DNA of 64,000 nucleotides from Halieaceae bacterium (GTDB taxonomy: Bacteria; Pseudomonadota; Gammaproteobacteria; Pseudomonadales; Halieaceae): contig CABYND010000001.1 in assembly GCA_902520195.1 (NCBI GenBank), positions 124,001-188,000 of the forward strand, written 5' to 3'. This document shows positions 45,938 through 54,357 of the stretch, one piece after another. Both the position numbers and the translations under genes were made by a program. Each line of letters begins with the position of its first letter. Positions within the stretch are counted from its first letter, which is position 1. The notes beneath the pieces were generated by a model. It was not told where the DNA came from and searched no databases. It saw only the letters and a program-made list of their open reading frames with translations.

Positions 45938-47446
45938 ATGAAGATCACTAACGACAAGCCACTGATAATTTTCGAGCTTGCCAACAACCACATGGGTGAT
46001 GTCAATCATGGGATGGAGGTAATCCGCCGATTTTCGGCGTTAAGTCAGGAATATCAGGATTTCCTGTTCGCATTCAAACTTCAGTTCCGTGATCTAGAAA
46101 CCTTTATTCATAAGAGTAAGAAGGGTTCCACATCCATTAGATACGTCAAACGATTTGAAGAAACAAATCTGTCTTTGGGCGATTTTCAGAGACTACTGGA
46201 CGAAATCAGATTGAGAGACTTCCTCACTATCGCCACACCATTTGATGAGGCGTCAGTGCAGAGAATCGTAGATCTAGACCTTGACCTTATTAAAATCGCC
46301 AGCTGCTCATTTACCGACTGGCCCCTGTTAGAGGCCGTTGTGCAGACGAACAAGCCGATCGTGGCATCAACAGCCGGAGTTAACTCGGAAAATATTGATA
46401 AAGTAATCAGCTTCCTTAGCAATAGGGAGAAAGAAGTCGCAATTATGCATTGTGTTGGCCAGTACCCAACACCTGATGCTGAACTAAATATTGGTCAGAT
46501 TGAATATCTCCGAAATAGGTATCCAGAATTAACAATTGGATATTCTACCCATGAGCATCCAGACAACATCGATGCAGTCAAATTAGCAGTCGCGATGGGT
46601 GCGAGAATTTTTGAGAAGCACGTCGGACTAGAAACTGAGAAATTCGATCTCAATGGATATTCGATCAACACCGATCAGGCTAAGCTATGGTTGGCAGCAG
46701 CATCTTCAGCAATGAGGATGCGCGGAGTTGCGCATTACAGAGCAAAGCCTTCTCCTTCAGAGGAAGCAGGTCTCCGTGAATTACAGCGGGGTGTTTTCGC
46801 GAAACGGGATATTTGGGAGGGAGATGAGATAGGAGCAGACGACGTGTACTTCGCCTTTCCTGCAGAGCCGAAACAGTATCGCGCCAACGACTGGTCGAAG
46901 TACTCTACCTTCGTAGCCTCGACAAATATAAAACAAGACGAGGATATTTCTCAAAGAAATACAGTCAGGCAAGATGATAGATCACTGGTACTGGAAGCGG
47001 CGTCAAAAGTGCACCAGTTAATCAGCGAAAGTGGAATAGTGGTGCCGGGGGGAGTAGATCTCGAACTTTCGCATCACTACGGAATGCATGCTTTCGAGCA
47101 ATTTGGGCTGACATTAATCACTGTCGTCAATCGTGCGTACTGTAAGAAAATTCTTGTGAGTCTCCCGAATCAAGTGCACCCAGAGCAGTATCATAAAATT
47201 AAGGCCGAGACCTTCCATGTGCTGTTTGGAGAGGTACACCTTGCGCTAGACGATGTCGAGTCACTCTACCGTCCTGGAGATGTTGTGCACATAGAGCCAG
47301 GCGTACGTCATAAATTCGTGAGCAAGACAGGGGCGATCATTGAAGAGATTTCATCTACTCATGAACAAGATGATTCACACTACACAGACGATGCGATCAC
47401 AGAAAACCTGAATCGTAAAACGCGGCTAAGGTATTGGATGAATTAA
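45938..47446 (+). CDS. NeuB-family synthase fused to a C-terminal cupin domain
   Basis: 502 residues. NeuB-type TIM barrel (about 1-265: IFELANNHMGDVNHG, FAFKLQFRDLETF, GYSTHEHPDNID, ARIFEKHVGLE), an SAF-like domain (about 275-350: LQRGVFAKRDIWEGDEI), then a cupin (about 365-480: VHPEQYHKIKAETFHVLFGEV with probable metal His/Glu). The GPDHxxS motif of canonical NeuB enzymes reads KFDLNGYS here. It probably condenses PEP or a related donor with an unusual sugar; the cupin may isomerise or bind that sugar. Seven bp after rfbH. Confidence 0.82.
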   Translation: MKITNDKPLIIFELANNHMGDVNHGMEVIRRFSALSQEYQDFLFAFKLQFRDLETFIHKSKKGSTSIRYVKRFEETNLSLGDFQRLLDEIRLRDFLTIATPFDEASVQRIVDLDLDLIKIASCSFTDWPLLEAVVQTNKPIVASTAGVNSENIDKVISFLSNREKEVAIMHCVGQYPTPDAELNIGQIEYLRNRYPELTIGYSTHEHPDNIDAVKLAVAMGARIFEKHVGLETEKFDLNGYSINTDQAKLWLAAASSAMRMRGVAHYRAKPSPSEEAGLRELQRGVFAKRDIWEGDEIGADDVYFAFPAEPKQYRANDWSKYSTFVASTNIKQDEDISQRNTVRQDDRSLVLEAASKVHQLISESGIVVPGGVDLELSHHYGMHAFEQFGLTLITVVNRAYCKKILVSLPNQVHPEQYHKIKAETFHVLFGEVHLALDDVESLYRPGDVVHIEPGVRHKFVSKTGAIIEEISSTHEQDDSHYTDDAITENLNRKTRLRYWMN

Positions 47447-47458
47447 AGGCTGGGAAAA

Positions 47459-49294
47459 ATGTTCATGCGGGTTGCGGACTGGACAGTTAGCCGGCTGCTT
47501 AATGAGGGCGTCGATAAAGTTTTTTTTCTTCCAGGCGGAGGCGCTATGTATCTTAACGACGCACTCGCCAAGAACTCTGATATTGCCGCCGTCTCTTGTC
47601 ATCATGAGCAAGCATGTGGGATAGCCGCCGAGGCTTATGGCAGAACCGGCCATAAGAAGAATCCTGGCTTCGGAGTTGCCATGGTTACAACTGGACCTGG
47701 CGCGACGAACATCATTACTCCTGTAACCGGTGCATGGTTGGACTCCCTACCAATGCTCGTGTTGTCTGGGCAGGCTAAATCGGCAGACCGCATTAATGGA
47801 AGATCAATTCGCCAAGGAGGAGTGCAGGAGGTAGATATAGTTTCATTAGTGCGGCCAGTAACTAAGTTCGCGAAGACAATAACCAACCCATTAGATATCG
47901 GACCCGCACTTGATACCGCGCTCTATCAGATGAGGAGCGGCAGACCTGGCCCAGTCTGGCTTGACATACCACTAGATATTCAGGGTGTACAGCTACCCAG
48001 GGACTATTTCTCAGACTGGAGCCCACCAAAACCAATACCCACACCAGCACCTAACATTCAAAAAATATGCGACCTAATTGAGGGCGCAAGACGCCCTATC
48101 GTATTAGTGGGTCATGGTGTCCGATTGGCCTGTGCTGATCAAAAGCTCCGCTCCTTATTGGAAAAACTTGGAATCCCTGCGGTTTTTACATGGAATGCGC
48201 TAGATCTATTGCCTTATGACCACCCGTTAAACGTTGGGAGACCGGGGGTGGTTGCAGCCAGGGCGCCAAACTTCGCTGTTCAAAATAGTGATCTTTTAAT
48301 CTCAATCGGAGCCAGGCTGGACAACATAGTAACTGCCTACAATCCAAGTGGATTCGCTCGAGCCGCAAAAAAAATAGTGGTAGACATCGATGCTGGCGAG
48401 CTAAAAGAACACAAAGAGATGAATATCGACTACCCGTTGCAGATGGATGCACTAGACTTTATTAATCTCCTTCTCAGCTTGCCGGTAAACTCAGGCTCGG
48501 AAAGTTGGAGAGAACGTTGCTTAGACTGGAAACGTCGCTTCGGGGTTAGCTCCGTTTCACCAAAATCTGAGTCAAGCACCATCAGTCACGCCGCTTTCAT
48601 CCATTCGTTCTCCAATGCAGCGCCTGAGAATACCCTTATAGCTGCTGGCAGCTCTGGCCTTGCGATCGAGTTCTTCTTTAGCAAATTCAAAAATAAGCAA
48701 GGACAAAGGACTTTTCTCACCTCAGGCTTGGGAGCTATGGGCTATGGCCTTCCTGCGGCGATTGGTGCTTGCTTAGGTAACGGTGAAAAGCCCATGATCG
48801 CGATCGAATCAGACGGCAGTTTTCAACTAAACATTCAAGAGCTGGCGACCGTTGTCAGCTTAGAGTTGCCGATCTGCATTTTCATTATGAACAATGGCGG
48901 CTACGCCTCAATCAGAACCACACAGAGAAATTACTTTGAATCTCGGTACGTTGGCAGCGGTCCTGATTCGGGTCTATTTATTCCAAGTGTCAGAGATATA
49001 GCCGGAGCATATGGTCTAACTTACTTTGAAGTCTGCAAGCTTGAGACGATGGATGAAAAGATTTCAGAAGCTTTAGAGCAAAGGCGTCCATGCATAGTAG
49101 AAGTGCAATTAGCCAGTGACGAGGTTTTAGAGCCGAAGTGCGCGGCAGTGCCAAGTTCCGATGGGAATATCACATCGATGCCACTTGAGGACATGACCCC
49201 TCTCCTCACTCTAGAACAGCTCAGATCTGAGATGCTAATTGAGCTGACGGAGGAGTCGGTTTCCGCGCGTGGCAGATCGATCCGAACTGAATAG
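47459..49294 (+). CDS. ThDP-dependent enzyme, YerE/acetolactate-synthase-like
   Basis: 611 residues with the three-domain ThDP layout: catalytic Glu50 in SCHHEQACGIAAEAYG, middle domain, and a C-terminal diphosphate motif in AIESDGSFQLNIQELATV (usual GDG reads SDG). YerE, the closest known functional type beside rfbFGH genes, adds a two-carbon unit from pyruvate to C4 of a CDP-4-keto-3,6-dideoxyhexose in yersiniose synthesis. Here a similar branching step is inferred from gene context. Thirteen bp after the NeuB-cupin gene. Confidence 0.82.
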   Translation: MFMRVADWTVSRLLNEGVDKVFFLPGGGAMYLNDALAKNSDIAAVSCHHEQACGIAAEAYGRTGHKKNPGFGVAMVTTGPGATNIITPVTGAWLDSLPMLVLSGQAKSADRINGRSIRQGGVQEVDIVSLVRPVTKFAKTITNPLDIGPALDTALYQMRSGRPGPVWLDIPLDIQGVQLPRDYFSDWSPPKPIPTPAPNIQKICDLIEGARRPIVLVGHGVRLACADQKLRSLLEKLGIPAVFTWNALDLLPYDHPLNVGRPGVVAARAPNFAVQNSDLLISIGARLDNIVTAYNPSGFARAAKKIVVDIDAGELKEHKEMNIDYPLQMDALDFINLLLSLPVNSGSESWRERCLDWKRRFGVSSVSPKSESSTISHAAFIHSFSNAAPENTLIAAGSSGLAIEFFFSKFKNKQGQRTFLTSGLGAMGYGLPAAIGACLGNGEKPMIAIESDGSFQLNIQELATVVSLELPICIFIMNNGGYASIRTTQRNYFESRYVGSGPDSGLFIPSVRDIAGAYGLTYFEVCKLETMDEKISEALEQRRPCIVEVQLASDEVLEPKCAAVPSSDGNITSMPLEDMTPLLTLEQLRSEMLIELTEESVSARGRSIRTE

Positions 49295-49297
49295 TTT

Positions 49298-49795
49298 GTG
49301 TTAGACGCGCTACTCGAGAAAATCAGACCCTATCTGGGGGATCCTAGCAAAGGGCTGCAGGAGGAGTTATTCCTATTTACTTCTCAGCTCACGCCTATGG
49401 TAAATGTAGACCTACTCATTAAGAACAGTGAAGGAGCGACGCTTCTTACATGGAGAGAAGATGAATTTTATGGTCCTGGCTGGCACATTCCTGGTGGCAT
49501 AATTCGTTTCAAAGAAAGTGTAGAACAACGCATATCAGAAGTTGCTGAGAATGAAATTGGCGCAGAAGTGAAAGCCAACGTCCAACCCAGTCTAGTCTCA
49601 GAGATAATGCATCCCGACCGGAATGTTCGAGGACACTTTATCTCTCTACTTTATGAGTGCTCTTTAATCAGTGGACCTAGAGTTGACTTGCGTCATACAT
49701 CGGATAAGGAACCAAAAAACGGGGAGTGGTCGTGGTTTCTTGAGACCCCAAGCAATTTAATTCACCAGCATCATATCTACGAAAACTGGATTTAA
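49298..49795 (+). CDS. Nudix protein resembling GDP-mannose mannosyl hydrolase
   Basis: 165 residues from GTG. Nudix fold with GWHIPGGIIRFKESVEQRI. The REUxEExGU part of the Nudix box is degenerate, keeping only the last Glu (ENEIG), as in Gmm/NudD enzymes that hydrolyse NDP-sugars at the sugar carbon. Predicted to release a free sugar from an NDP-sugar in this pathway. Three bp after the ThDP gene. Confidence 0.75.
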   Translation: MLDALLEKIRPYLGDPSKGLQEELFLFTSQLTPMVNVDLLIKNSEGATLLTWREDEFYGPGWHIPGGIIRFKESVEQRISEVAENEIGAEVKANVQPSLVSEIMHPDRNVRGHFISLLYECSLISGPRVDLRHTSDKEPKNGEWSWFLETPSNLIHQHHIYENWI

Positions 49796-49803
49796 AAAGA
49801 GCA

Positions 49804-50952
49804 ATGCTTATGGCTACTGGGGTGCGCTACTGCAAACTATGTGGAACCCAATTGGACAAACCTAGTTGGATTTTGAGGGAAATGCCGGCCTCGGCTCAAA
49901 AATTTGTTGAAGTCTCCCCGAATGACGACAGTGAAAAAACCGATCTTTTTATCCATCAATGTGACAATTGCGGCCTGGTACAACTTGCCAACGACCCGGT
50001 TACATATTTCAAAGAGGTTATTAGGGCAACAGCTTTTTCAAAGGAAATGGGCATTTTTCGAAGAGACCAGTTTGCGAACTTTGTGGAGCGCTTCTCACTA
50101 AATGGCGAGTCGGGAATAGAGATCGGGTGCGGTCGAGGCGAGTATTTAAAACTGCTCTCAGAGCGGGGCCTCAAGATGACAGGCTTGGAATATTCAGACA
50201 GGTCTGTTGCGCAATGCAATGCAGAGGGGCTCCGGGTTTACAAGGGTTTTATTGGCGATGAGACGTTACCACTGCAGGATGAGAAGTTCGCATCTTTTTA
50301 CATGTTCAACTATTTAGAGCACCTCCCCTTTCCAATACAAAATCTGCGAGATATAAGCCGGTTACTTTCAGAAGATGGTGTCGGATTAATCGAGGTTCCG
50401 AACTTCGATATGATAGTGCGTGAGCGTATGTTCACTGAGTTCTGCACGGACCACATTCTCTACTTTACCGAGGATACTTTGCGACAGATGCTATCCAGGA
50501 GCGGTTTCGAGGTGCTGTCACTGGATGCAATCTGGGGAGAGTACATTTTGTCGGCGACGGTGCGGATCAGACCAACGTTCCCCACTACAGATTTCTCTAA
50601 TGCCAAAAAATCATTAGAGAGCTCACTAAATAGCTTTATCACGTCATATGACCCGGAATCGATAGCAATTTGGGGTGCTGGCCATCAAGCACTCGCTGTG
50701 ATCGCTGCTTGCAAATTGCAAGGAAAAATAAAGTATGTGATTGACTCTGCGCCCTTCAAACAGGACAAGCTGACACCCGGTAGCTTCATCCCCGTGAGAG
50801 CACCTAGCGTACTTTCTCAAATACCACCATCCGCACTTTTAATAATGGCGGGCGCGTATTCCGAAGAGATTGCAAGAACCATTAAAAGCGATTACGGGGA
50901 CGCATTTCAGGTAGCAATTTTGCGCGGAATGGAGATCGAGGAGTACGCCTGA
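49804..50952 (+). CDS. Sugar C-methyltransferase (SAM-dependent, zinc-knuckle N-terminus)
   Basis: 382 residues in the three-part layout of TDP-sugar C-3-methyltransferases: N-terminal Cys knuckles (CKLCG, CDNCG), a class I SAM domain (GIEIGCGRGEYLKLL near 98), and a C-terminal domain with IWGAGHQALAVIA. It would add a methyl branch to a keto-sugar. Here the substrate is probably a CDP-hexulose. Nine bp after the Nudix gene. Confidence 0.86.
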   Translation: MLMATGVRYCKLCGTQLDKPSWILREMPASAQKFVEVSPNDDSEKTDLFIHQCDNCGLVQLANDPVTYFKEVIRATAFSKEMGIFRRDQFANFVERFSLNGESGIEIGCGRGEYLKLLSERGLKMTGLEYSDRSVAQCNAEGLRVYKGFIGDETLPLQDEKFASFYMFNYLEHLPFPIQNLRDISRLLSEDGVGLIEVPNFDMIVRERMFTEFCTDHILYFTEDTLRQMLSRSGFEVLSLDAIWGEYILSATVRIRPTFPTTDFSNAKKSLESSLNSFITSYDPESIAIWGAGHQALAVIAACKLQGKIKYVIDSAPFKQDKLTPGSFIPVRAPSVLSQIPPSALLIMAGAYSEEIARTIKSDYGDAFQVAILRGMEIEEYA

Positions 50953-50980
50953 AGCACCTTGGCGTTCCGGAATAAGCAAC

Positions 50981-52030
50981 ATGAATCCAAGAACTCATCA
51001 ACGGTTCGATATACGAGCTGAAGTTAGCCTATCTATCGCTCGCTCCGGGGCAAATATTGAGACGCTTCGCGGTAAGACCGTCCTTTTAACCGGGGGAACC
51101 GGCTTTTTCGGGATTTGGTTTCTGCATATCCTAAGTGAAATAAAAAGGCGGCTCTCCGGAGACGTGGAAATCTATGTTTTATCTCGCCAACCGGATGTCT
51201 TCATATCTAAACTATCGGAGATCGGACTGCCCAATGCATTCACTTTTCTCAATGGTGATATAACAAACGTTATTCTCCCGACCGACTTGCGCCCTACACA
51301 CGTCATCCACATGGCGACCACGTCAGCATACGAAACATTCAATGGCGAACCATCTGTAAACAAGCTCAACATGCTCTATCTTGGCACACAAAATTTATTG
51401 ACACAGTGCAATGAGGTGCTCGAGAGTTTTCTATTTACGTCATCAGGTGTGGCCTATGGGGCTGTAGATTCGAGAAATCGCATCTCAGAAAAAGACGGAG
51501 GTACTTTAGATGTAAAAAACCGGGGAATGGGACTCGCATTGGGCAAGCTCGCCGCGGAATATTTGATCACCAATCACTCTGCGGAACTAGGATTTAAGTT
51601 TGCGATAGCACGCTGCTTCTCTTTCGCAGGCGAATTCCTCCCAATGAACCTACACTACGCTTTCGGAGATTTCGTCTCTTCAGCGCTAAAAAACCAAACG
51701 CTGCATGTTCATGGAGATGGTGCAACAAAGCGCTCCTATTTATACATGGGCGACTGTATGGCGTGGTTACTCCGTCTCCTGATAAACCCTAGCAATGACC
51801 TGTTCAATGTGGGTTCAGAAGCGCAGATTGAAATTCAAGAGCTAGCTAATCGCATAGTTTCGGTTTTAGGTAGTCGTAGCAAAGTGGAAATAGTTGACCG
51901 ACAGGTTCGTGAGGGAAATTTCGAGCGGGCGACTTACATTCCAAGCACCGAAAAAATACGACAGTTTTATCCTCAGCTGCGAGAGTGGACATCCCTGAAC
52001 GACATAATTTTGAAAATGGTAGGCCGATGA
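50981..52030 (+). CDS. NAD-dependent epimerase/dehydratase-family protein lacking the catalytic Tyr
   Basis: 349 residues, extended SDR. NAD loop LTGGTGFFGIWFLHIL near 37, substrate Ser region TSSGVAYGA. Where YxxxK should occur the sequence reads GLALGKLAAEYL, so Lys is kept but Tyr is Leu. It may reduce or epimerise the branched keto-sugar by a changed mechanism, or act as a non-catalytic partner. Twenty-eight bp after the methyltransferase, last gene of the operon. Confidence 0.8.
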   Translation: MNPRTHQRFDIRAEVSLSIARSGANIETLRGKTVLLTGGTGFFGIWFLHILSEIKRRLSGDVEIYVLSRQPDVFISKLSEIGLPNAFTFLNGDITNVILPTDLRPTHVIHMATTSAYETFNGEPSVNKLNMLYLGTQNLLTQCNEVLESFLFTSSGVAYGAVDSRNRISEKDGGTLDVKNRGMGLALGKLAAEYLITNHSAELGFKFAIARCFSFAGEFLPMNLHYAFGDFVSSALKNQTLHVHGDGATKRSYLYMGDCMAWLLRLLINPSNDLFNVGSEAQIEIQELANRIVSVLGSRSKVEIVDRQVREGNFERATYIPSTEKIRQFYPQLREWTSLNDIILKMVGR

Positions 52031-52188
52031 AGTATTAGCCTGAGTTGCCCGATTTTAACGGCGTAAAGTGCCAGACATAGTTAGGCCTGCAGCCTGCTAA
52101 AAAATTCTTTTTCGTCACATCTGCAGAATCATCACTTTGAGGCAGCAAACCACACAAACAAATGTGGCCAATAACCACCTGCCTGCAC

Positions 52189-52215
52189 TCAAATTTACTT
52201 TAAATATACCGATAT
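52189..52215 (+). promoter_or_regulatory. Sigma-28-like promoter of the radical SAM gene
   Basis: TCAAATTT, 11 nt, ACCGATAT: six of eight matches in each box, with exact spacing. It lies about 95 bp before the GTG start in the 279-bp gap after the CDP-sugar operon. Confidence 0.55.
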
Positions 52216-52309
52216 CTATTCAAAGAGTGAGCGACTGAAATCTCTAGGGCGCACCATCAGTGCTATATTCATTCGGCGGAATATTGAAGTAACTTAGGAG
52301 ACGCTAGCT

Positions 52310-53506
52310 GTGTCACTAGATCTAAAAATCTTAGCTGAACAAGAAGCACTGAGCTTGCGAGAAAAGGCTAAGCGACGAGACCAGAGTTTGGTCAGGCCTC
52401 GCGTTCACGAAAAAATTCAAAAATTCTTCGAAAATATGTTGGACGGCGCGATTAGTCCTATATTGAGAATAAAAATTAATCGTTCGCTATGTAACCTGCA
52501 CTGCGCTCACTGTTGCGAAGAACCATACATGAGCCGCGATTTAAAAAAAAGAACAGGGGCAATAGACCCCCGCAAACAAATGTCGTTGGAAGATTACGCA
52601 GAGCTCTCCAGACAGGCTGACGACTATGGCATTTTTCGTTTTGTTTTGACGGGCGGGGAAGCGCTCTTAGATAAAAACTTAGATAAATTGATCGAAGCAC
52701 TAGATCCGCAGAAGCATCTAATCATTCTTGATAGCAATGGGTGGACTTTCGACGAGAACCGGGCCAAGTGGTTTGCTGATCAGGGTGGGTACAAAGTTCA
52801 GCTCTCATTGGATAGCATGATCGAGGAAGAACACGACTCATTTCGCGGGAGAAAGGGCTCATATAAAAGAGTAATTCGAGCTCTTGACGCGGCTAAGTCA
52901 GCAGATCTCGAGTTACTTATTTCAACATGTGTTGTCCGCGACAGAGTCTTCAGCGATGAATTTTTGAGCATGTGCGAATATTGCAAAGACAATGACATTC
53001 CACTGTATGTGACGCTCGCTAAGCCAGTCGGTACTGCGCGAGAGCAAGCTTCTTGGGTCTGTACAAAAGAGGATGTAGATCAACTTAAACTGCTGGAAGA
53101 TCGATACAATGTCTTTACACATATGTGCCCCTCTTACGGACAACCGGGCCGATGTATAACTGTGAAAGGTATCAACACTGTCAATCACGACGGGGAGCTC
53201 ATCCCGTGCCCATACATGGATCTGTCGATTGGTAACATTGTTCAAGAGGGATTGGGTGTAGTACTCAACCGAGGAATGCTGAATAAATGGTTAGGCCCTC
53301 ATCGTGATGAATGCATAATTGGCGAACATCAGGGTTTCATAGATTTTCATAACACCGCTGTTCAAGCTCACCTAAAAACTAGCCCCTTGCTACCTGTTCC
53401 CTTCAGCCAAGGCTTTGGGAAGACAGATAGTTTGACCCGCTCTTCAGAGGATCAAAACAGATCTCCGATTGCTCGCTCTGACCAGACCATCACCTCGTGT
53501 AGGTAA
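52310..53506 (+). CDS. Radical SAM/SPASM-type enzyme
   Basis: 398 residues from GTG, with AGGAG 9 nt upstream. CNLHCAHC at 61-68 is the CxxxCxxC 4Fe-4S/SAM motif, followed by VLTGGEALL and a half TIM barrel. The C-terminal part has four more Cys (HMCPSYG, GRCIT, LIPCPYM, DECII) and the IGNI pattern of a SPASM/twitch auxiliary-cluster domain. It would do a radical reaction on a peptide, protein or sugar. No precursor peptide lies beside it. It pairs with the unknown gene 14 bp downstream. Confidence 0.88.
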   Translation: MSLDLKILAEQEALSLREKAKRRDQSLVRPRVHEKIQKFFENMLDGAISPILRIKINRSLCNLHCAHCCEEPYMSRDLKKRTGAIDPRKQMSLEDYAELSRQADDYGIFRFVLTGGEALLDKNLDKLIEALDPQKHLIILDSNGWTFDENRAKWFADQGGYKVQLSLDSMIEEEHDSFRGRKGSYKRVIRALDAAKSADLELLISTCVVRDRVFSDEFLSMCEYCKDNDIPLYVTLAKPVGTAREQASWVCTKEDVDQLKLLEDRYNVFTHMCPSYGQPGRCITVKGINTVNHDGELIPCPYMDLSIGNIVQEGLGVVLNRGMLNKWLGPHRDECIIGEHQGFIDFHNTAVQAHLKTSPLLPVPFSQGFGKTDSLTRSSEDQNRSPIARSDQTITSCR

Positions 53507-53520
53507 CAAGGCCGAAGCAG

Positions 53521-54324
53521 ATGACGTTTTTTAACGACGCGGGCAGAAGGATTCCCACAAAAGGGATGCGAGTCTTCGGTGAGGAACCTAGTTTTTATTA
53601 TCAGTTAGAGAAATTAGAGCTCAAATATGCTTCGATTTTCTCAAGACTTGAAACCGCGGGGTTGACTAATGGCATGTCTAAAGAAGTTTTCCAAGAACGA
53701 GCCGACCGTCTGCTAAAGGTAATTGGTAGCGACCCACATTATGCAAAAATCCTGGACGGCGCGCATATTCCGTTTGTAGCCCACATAGATGACGATGCAA
53801 CTGATATAGGTAATCACTTAGAGAAAGAATTGCTAGGGAGGTTGAAAGATGCATTCATATCTTTATATCCAAATTTTCACTTTAAGGCAGTGGTACAAGG
53901 AAATGCCTCACTAGCTGGGAGGATTGGCGTTGCCGACCATTCAAAACAAGAACATTTTCTTTCCAAAGCAAGAGCTGCGCCCGTTGTAGGCTGGTATTTT
54001 CCTCAGGCCTTACAGGAATTTGATATTGCCTCTCAAAGAAAACAAATGCTGGACTTACCCGAAATCTCAAACGCTGGTTTTTGTCTGAGTGGTGGATTAG
54101 ACGCGGTGGCTGCAGTTATCGGATCACCTCAGATTTTACAGAACCCAAATACCTACCCTCCCGTACTGTGCCTATCTGGTTATCAACATGAAGATCCCCG
54201 GCTTGTTCTCCTACTCAAGGCCTATGGTCCGCATCTTGAGTTTTGGTGTATGACGCAGATGCTCACTTCGACGGTCACGCAAGTTTCCGAGCAATGGGCA
54301 GGAGGGCTATCAATTTTCGCTTGA
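53521..54324 (+). CDS. Unrecognised protein paired with the radical SAM gene
   Basis: 267 residues, no signal peptide and no membrane segment. I see an N-terminal helical part, a segment HIPFVAHIDDDATDIGNHLEKEL near 80, and a Gly-rich FCLSGGLDAVAAVIG near 190 that could be a nucleotide or cofactor loop. No family recognised. The 14-bp gap and the shared sigma-28-like promoter suggest that it works with the radical SAM enzyme, as substrate, partner or following enzyme. It ends convergent to the glycosyltransferase. Confidence 0.65.
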   Translation: MTFFNDAGRRIPTKGMRVFGEEPSFYYQLEKLELKYASIFSRLETAGLTNGMSKEVFQERADRLLKVIGSDPHYAKILDGAHIPFVAHIDDDATDIGNHLEKELLGRLKDAFISLYPNFHFKAVVQGNASLAGRIGVADHSKQEHFLSKARAAPVVGWYFPQALQEFDIASQRKQMLDLPEISNAGFCLSGGLDAVAAVIGSPQILQNPNTYPPVLCLSGYQHEDPRLVLLLKAYGPHLEFWCMTQMLTSTVTQVSEQWAGGLSIFA

Positions 54325-54357
54325 TGAAAAGTCTCGGAGAGGCAAGATTATTGAGAG

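Noticed and set aside
52070-52125. Possible terminator after the CDP-sugar operon
   Set aside because: A weak AGGC/GCCT pairing before an A/T-rich stretch is too short and lacks a clean T run.
52310-54324. Ribosomal peptide (RiPP) maturation system
   Set aside because: No short precursor-like gene, peptide leader, protease or exporter is near the radical SAM gene.
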